Assembly: GCA_950022295.1 (NCBI GenBank)
Contig: OX465601.1
Location: forward strand, 113,107,501 to 113,171,500
DNA: 64,000 bases
Direction of reading: 5' to 3'
From: Bromus sterilis
Taxonomy: Eukaryota; Streptophyta; Magnoliopsida; Poales; Poaceae
How positions within the stretch are numbered: position 1 is the stretch's first letter; each line of letters begins with the position of its first letter. Shown one piece after another: positions 58,132-64,000 of this stretch. The notes below the pieces were generated by a model. The model ran no database searches, was not told where the DNA came from, and saw nothing but the letters and a program-made list of their open reading frames with translations. Made by a program: the position numbers and the translations under genes.

Positions 58132-58136
58132 GTTAT
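58132..58136 (+). repeat. E5 target-site duplication, right
   Basis: GTTAT, identical to 50986-50990. Confidence 0.85.
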
Positions 58137-59057
58137 ATATTTGGTTATCCTTTTATATATTTTTCTTGAGTAATTCTTGAATGCTCTCCGTTTCTTTTTA
58201 TTGCTTTGGCCAAGTAGTAGATTGGAACTCCAAGAGGGAGCGTTATGCATGATTCTGGGTTCATGCCCCCCGATGTCTAGCTTGAGTGACATAAACATGA
58301 GACTAGGGGATGTGTTGTTGCCACCAGGGAGAAAACAACGTTGCTTGTAATCGTGGTTGCAAGGATTGTTTACCTTACGCATGGTTTGTTAATGCAGTTG
58401 TCTGTTGCTTTGAGTTTACACTTAGGTTGGGGCTCACAACTTAATACCAGCGAGATGTTTTGGATAGATATCTCAAGGTGGATGATTAGTGAGTAGATGT
58501 TGATGAATAAACATTCTACTTGTCTTGGCGTACTGCCCATATGATTGAGCCTCTAACTTTCTTGTAGCATAATTAGCATTGCGGTGCGTTTATAATTCTG
58601 TCAATTACCTAGTTGTAATTTGTTCACCCAACATAGTTGTTTTATTGTCTTTTGGAAGAGAGACATCACTAGTGAACATCATGGGACCCCGGTCCATATT
58701 TCCACCATTGTTTACACCTCCAATATTTACTGCTTTTATTTCCTTTCATTTCCGTTGCAATCACCACCACTATTTCCACCGTGCATTTGATCCTTTGTAA
58801 ACAACAAGACCGGAGATATTGACAACCTCTCTGAACTCGTTGGGAGCAAAGTTATTTGCTTTTGTGTGAAGGTCCAGGTCAAGTAAGCAACCTTGGTAGT
58901 AAATAACTCCATTGTTTTCTTGCCACCTACTTGAAGAACTTGGAGTCCTACTGGAGACATAAACCTTGGTATCTTCACTGAGGGAAATTTGTCACTGTCT
59001 ACTTCTCAACCTTCCACTTGGGGTAGCCAACGAGGAGCACTACTTCAGTGCCATCTA
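58137..59057 (+). repeat. E6 5' LTR, right part
   Basis: It resumes with ATATTTGGTT and follows the E2 LTR from about 13230 to the end (CCTTCCACTTGGGGTA, then GCCATCTA). The exact last base is uncertain by a few positions because the terminus is degenerate. Confidence 0.75.
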
Positions 59058-59067
59058 AACTAATTTC

Positions 59068-59085
59068 TGGCGTCGTTGCCGGGGA
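59068..59085 (+). promoter_or_regulatory. E6 primer-binding site (tRNA-Asp type)
   Basis: TGGCGTCGTTGCCGGGGA has one mismatch to the E2 site. Confidence 0.8.
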
Positions 59086-59230
59086 CTCCAGTCTACAAGA
59101 AAGGGGAATTGCACACTATCTTTTACCTTTTCTTTTTAGTCTGGTTAGTTTACTTTCTAGTTTTTGCTTTATAGTCTTATATGAAAAACCACAAAAAAAA
59201 TTACTTCCTTTGCTCTTGCTTGTTGTTACT

Positions 59231-61304
59231 ATGGGCTCCACTGAAAACACCAAGTTGTGTGACTTCACTATTCACAACAACAATGAATTTATAAGCACTC
59301 CTATTGCTCCACCTGCCACTTCAGCACCTTCATATGAAATCAAACCTGCTTTGCTAAATCTTGTTATGAAAGAACAATTATCCGGTGCTGGAGATGATGC
59401 TGCTTCGCACTTAAATAATTTTGTTGAGATTTGTGATATGCAAAAGTACAAAGAAGTAGATAGTGAAATTGTTAAACTTAAGCTTTTTTCCTTTTTCCTT
59501 AAGAGGAAGAGCTAAGGAGTGGCTCCAATCCTTTCCTAGGAATAGCATAAATTCTTGGGATAAGTGCAAGGATGGTTTTATTGGGAAGTACTACCCACCT
59601 GCTAAAATTATCCAGTTGAGAAGTAACATTATGAATTTCAAACAACTGGATAATGAACACGTTGCCCAAGCTTGGGAACGCATGAAATCTCTTGTTAAGA
59701 ATTGCCCTACACATGGTTTGACTACTTGGATGGTTATCCAGACTTTCTATGCAGGATTGAACTTTACCTCACGGAATCTGTTGGACTCAGCCGTGGGAGG
59801 AACCTTCATGTCAACTACACTTGGTGTTGCCACAAAGTTATTGGACGAGATGATGAAAAATTATTCTCAATGGCATACTGAAAGATCTCCAATGGTTAGG
59901 AAGGTAAACTCTGTTGAGGAGATCTCTTCTTTAAATGAAAAGGTTGACTTGATCATGTCTCTACTTACTAAGCAAGCTCCTATTGATCCTCATGATGTTC
60001 CTTTAAATTCTTTGGTTGCTCAAGAAAGAGAGCAAGTAGATGTTAATTTTATTTCTAGGAACTACTTCAACAACAATGCTTATAGGAGTAACTTTGGTAG
60101 CAATCCTAGACCGTTCCCATCCAACAACTCTTATGGGAACAACAACTCCTATTATCACACTCCTAATGATAGAAGAATGCCTAGTTATGAAAAACTTTTA
60201 GAAATAGAGAAGGCTACAAAGAATTACATGCACACTCAATATGAACAAAATAAATCCTTCTCTAGACAATTAGATTAGCATTCTTCTATTTTGAAAAACC
60301 TTGGAACACAACTTGAGAGCATGAATAGTGATATTTCTAATCTACAGACTAGACTCACCACCACTGAAACCCAAGTTTCCAATATGTCTCACACCCAGGC
60401 TACTTTGATAAATCAAATGGCAGCCAAACCCGAAGTGGTTTCTCCTCTACAAGAGTAAGATGGAATTAAGAGCCTTCCTACACACACTACTATTGCTACT
60501 ATACAAGTTATTGAGGATCTCAAAACCTTCAGCACCCAACACATCCCTAGTCCACCTAATGGACCAATTAATGGTGATGCTAATGCATCAACTTTAGGAC
60601 AAGAAGGTCCCATGAACCTAGAGACTACCCAAAAGATGAGCTTAGATGACATCACCACCACTATAATTAATGGAAGTGTACTTGATTTTGATGATTGTAG
60701 TCTTTCTGAAGTGATCACATTTTTGCAAAGAATGGCCAAAGACCCCACTAGTTCCCTCAACATTGCCTTCACCGAGAAAATTACCAATGCTCTTATCAAA
60801 GCTATGGAGGAGAAAATTAAATTAGAGGTTTCTATTCCTAGAAAACTAGAAGATGGTTGGGATACCATGGTCAAAATCAAAATGAATAATTTTTCTTGCT
60901 TTTCTTTATGTGATGTTGGAGCTAGTGCTTCCGTTTTACCCAAAAGAATGTATGATATGCTTGAGTTGAAATGTTTTGATCCTTGTTATTTTGGTTTTCA
61001 TCTTGTTGATTCTTCCGTAAAGAAACATTTAGGGAGGATTGATGGTGTTCTTATAGTCGTCAATGATAATTATGTTCCCGTTGATTTTCTTGTCATGGAC
61101 ATTGAGTGTGATCCCTCGTATCCAATTATTTTGGGACATCCTTTTCTCCGCACCGTTTGTGCTATCACTGATATGAAAGAAGGGAATATTAGATTCCAGT
61201 TCCCCCTCAAAAAGAGCATGGAACATTTCCCTAGAAAGAAGATGAAGTTACCTTCTGATTCCGTTACGCGGGCAAGCTATTCATTTGAAGTTGATAAAAC
61301 TTGA
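59231..61304 (+). pseudogene. E6 gag-protease frame (lightly broken)
   Basis: ATG at 59231 (MGSTENTKLCDF) starts Gag. A frameshift lies near 59490 in a T-rich run. From there a single frame reaches 61304 with two stops (TAG 60276-60278, TAA 60456-60458). Gag landmarks are FIGKYYPPAK and TFYAGLNFTSRNLLDSAVGG. An Asn-rich linker with NNNSYYHTP and a heptad-like segment (LESMNSDISNLQTRL) follow. The retropepsin has the active site LCDVGASASVLP (about 60906-60941) and ILGHPFLRT. The frame ends with TGA after SYSFEVDKT. The DVGAS here shows that the E2 DVGDS is a substitution. This is the better preserved of the two gag-protease copies. Confidence 0.8.
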
Positions 61305-64000
61305 TCTTTTTGCATCATGCCTAGCTAAAAGGCATAAAAGAAAGCGCTTATTGGGAGGTAACCCAAAATGTTTTTACTTTCAGTTTTAGTGGTCTTGATG
61401 CTTGTTACTACTGTGTCAACATAATTTTATCTTTATTTTCAAGCTTTGTGCTAAGTTTTAGCCTCCGATTGCAAGAAAGATCAAAAGTTGTGACATGCTG
61501 TCCAGAAAACAGAAACTTTTGCTCCATTGCAAAAATTCCCTAAAATCATCACATCATCCTTTTGATCTGAAATTTTTTCACAGTATGCTCTATACAATTG
61601 AGTTTCGGCGGTCTGTTCTGAGTTTTTTTATTTGAGTTGCAGAAGTTCCCCTAAAAAATTATTTACTACCTGCTGGTATGTTTTCACAGATTCTGCCATG
61701 TTTTGCGTTTTCTTTGTTTTGCAAATATTAAGCTTGCTTTTTCTTTGAATTTTTTTTGGAAATATTGAGAAACAGTATCTCTTCATGAAAATCTTTATTT
61801 CCAGTAGAGGGAAATTATATATTTATGGGTACTAACCACTCTAATCAGCTTATGATGAGTTTCGTATGAAGGGAATTTCAAGTGTGCGAAGGAAGATGAT
61901 GAAAGAAGATCCGAGAGTGTCAAAAGCTCAAGCTTGGGGATGCCCCCATGCACCCCCAAGAAATATCCAAGGAGACTCAAGCATCTAATCTTGGGGATGC
62001 CCCTGTGCATCCCCTTCTGCATCGACAATCATCGGTTCGTCCTTCTCCATGCTATATTTTTATCACCTCATATGTTGTGTGCTATGCTTGGATCGTCTCA
62101 CTATTTACTTTTTAGTTTGATTTAGTTTTTCTTTCTGTTCATAACAAGTTGGACCCTAGCCTACATTGTTTGGGAGAGAAACACGCTCCACTCCACCCTA
62201 GAACACAACATAGGTTTCATGCTTATCTTTGATTGTGTGTTCTTTATCTTTTCATAGTTGTTGTCATGCTTAGCTCTTAGTTTTCATGTTTATCTTTTTA
62301 AGAGATTTTATTTAGGTTGTTGCTTTTGGAACTCTCTTGAGTTATCATGCTTATCTTGTTTATAGAGTTGGTCTATTGCACTGAGTTGTGTGTCTTGACT
62401 TGAGTAGGTAATTGAGGTTGCTATTATAAGTATAGTAGTAACTTGCAATAGTTTTGAGGTATTGATTTTATTGGTTTGATTAATTTTTGGACTTTTGGTG
62501 TCAAGAGCTTGAGCCTATTAGTGATAGGTGTCGTATTTTGGGCAATCCGTGTTTATTTTCGAAAACTACAAAAATTAGTTGAGAACTCTAGCTACTAGAT
62601 GGATCGCTAACCTCTGGAGGGGTTGGAATATATAGAGTGCCCTCACGTACCATGGGTCGAGGATGCGCAAGGATAACCAAACCCCCATAGACTCCTCCTC
62701 GGGGTACTTGTCGCTTTGTGAACCTCCTATTTAGATAGAGATTTACCAATAATAAGTGCATCTGTTCCTTTCACTAATGCGAGTATTCGATTGTTGGCAC
62801 TTCCACCATCCATATTTTGCTAGCCTCTTCGGCACCGTGCATTTCCCTTTCTCATCTTGAGATTTGGTGCAAACTTAGTCGGTGCATCCAAACCCTTGGC
62901 ATGATACATTCTGTCATTATAAACCTCATTATATCCTTCCTCAAAACAACCACCATACCTACCTATCAAGGAATTTCCATTGCCTTTCCGAGATACATTG
63001 TCATGCAACATCCATCATCTCATGACTTGATCTTCATGGCATACATGTTTTTGCTTGATTTTAGAGCCGCATGTTAGTTGGGCCTTGTCCTTATCATTGC
63101 TACATGACGTGCTGGTATCATTGCATATCCTGCTACACTAGGAGAGGCATACATTTGCATACATCATGATAGTTTTCAGTTTTCTTTATGTTGAGTACTT
63201 CTTATAAAGTGTGTGATCTTCTATACTCTTTTAGAATATAGAGTGTTGCCCTTAAACTGAGGAAAATATCCCAAATAGGACAAAATAAAAGATCCCAAAA
63301 TAGGACAAATTAAAAGATCCCAAAGATGACAAATGAGAGATAAATAGAAAGAGCCAATGAGGCCACAAAAATACAAAAATATAAAAAGAAAGAAAAGAGA
63401 AATTAAGAGAGAGAAGGGGGCAACACTACTATTCCTTTTGAAATATCCACACTCGTGCTCCATATAGTATTTGTACTCGATAGAGATTTTCGTATCATTC
63501 ATGCATAACTATGTGGGGATCCTTATACTATAGAACTTGGCTTGCATATTCCAAGGATGAGCCTCCTCGAATGATCTCTAGGTCTTCGTGAGCAAGCAAG
63601 TTGGATGCACCCCCACTAGTTCCATTGGAGAGCTTCCCATAGCTCACATGTGCATCTGTTGCATGGCAATCCCTACTCCTCACATCATATCTATCATTTG
63701 GCCTTCTCTCGCCTATGATTTTCATCATTGATGTGAGCCTTCCACACCCTTTTTGTCTTCCTTCCCCATCATTATTCTCCTTGCCATACTAAGTTCCAAC
63801 ATATCTTGCTTGCGCTCATTCATTGCATGAGTGCTCAAAATCGAAACGGAGAGGATATGTTTGACTTGTTCCTGACTAGTGGTCTGGGGACGAATCAAAA
63901 TAAGATCCTGAAGGAGACCAAGTGTGAAGTTTAAGTGTATTGAGTTCTCAATTAAACTATATAGTATTTTTATGGTCTAAACCCATCTCCCACTTTTTTC
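61305..64000 (+). other. E6 non-coding 3' domain (runs off the window)
   Basis: It begins with the hinge (CCTAGCTAAAAGGCATAA, AGCGCTT) and repeats the E2 motif order: a conserved block near 62645-62725, CTATGTGGGGATC near 63508 and GGTCTGGGGACGA at about 63880. The polypurine tract and 3' LTR lie beyond the window. No ORF of note is present. Confidence 0.7.
61930..62018 (+). repeat. Duplicated PPT-like hairpin motif in E6
   Basis: AAGCTTGGGGATG at 61930-61942, then a second copy with TCTTGGGGATG (about 61989-61999) and the matching GCATCCCC. Confidence 0.5.

Larger units (their letters stand above)
50308..64000 (+). mobile_element. E6: non-autonomous gag-protease element, split by E5
   Basis: The LTR runs 50308-50990 and resumes at 58137 after E5 and its target duplication, ending near 59057. 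It is followed by a PBS, a gag-protease frame and the shared non-coding domain, which runs off the window. The first about 70 LTR bases are missing at the CACTA junction. Gag and protease closely match E2. Coding ends with TGA at 61302, as in E2, so RT and integrase are absent. Confidence 0.8.

Overview
This 64-kb window looks like intergenic DNA from a large grass genome, most likely a Triticeae species (wheat, Aegilops or barley type). I found no host gene. Almost every base belongs to nested LTR retrotransposons. The rest is one degraded CACTA DNA transposon, one Tourist-like MITE and about 1.5 kb of AT-rich unassigned DNA. The grass assignment is inference. It rests on LTRs beginning TGATACGTC, Athila-type Ty3/gypsy proteins, a long-LTR chromovirus and the depth of nesting.

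Layout, left to right. (1) 1-6120 is the 3' part of an Athila-like element (E1): a broken RT/RNase H/integrase, a 168-aa coiled-coil ORF and a complete 3' LTR. E1 sits inside the 5' LTR of E2. (2) 6121-14102 is E2, an element with gag and protease only (no RT, RNase H or integrase), PBS for tRNA-Asp, a 2.8-kb non-coding 3' domain and a 3' LTR. (3) 14103-16003 is an LTR fragment of a diverged relative of the next element. (4) 16004-38183, minus strand, is a chromovirus array LTR-internal-LTR-internal-LTR, with 4.3-kb LTRs and PBS for initiator tRNA-Met. Each of the two polyproteins carries one nonsense codon, at different places. (5) 38184-43291, minus strand, is E4, an element with LTRs and 3' domain like E2 but a different gag-like ORF; its 3' end is deleted. 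(6) 43292-44510 is an LTR remnant of another family. (7) 44511-46000 is AT-rich sequence holding a Tourist-like MITE. (8) About 46000-50307 is the right part of a CACTA element with a multi-exon transposase-associated gene (Ptta/En/Spm family) and a right terminus. (9) 50308-50990 and 58137-64000 form E6, a second gag-protease element, split by (10) E5 at 50991-58131. E5 is bounded by LTRs and the 5-bp duplication GTTAT, and it encodes an orphan protein instead of gag.

The most interesting pattern is modular. E2, E4, E5 and E6 share LTR architecture, a tRNA-Asp-type PBS and a long non-coding 3' domain, but carry three unrelated or only partly related coding modules joined at the same hinge. 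None encodes RT or integrase, so all would depend on an autonomous partner, plausibly an E1-like Athila element. Other points worth checking are an LTR-like GC block plus TATA box inside E1 just upstream of its coiled-coil ORF; internal copies of the polypurine tract in E1, E2, E4, E5 and E6; a probable leader intron in the chromovirus ending one base before the gag ATG; and complementary defects in the two chromovirus copies. All similarities were read by eye, so percentages and family names need alignment.
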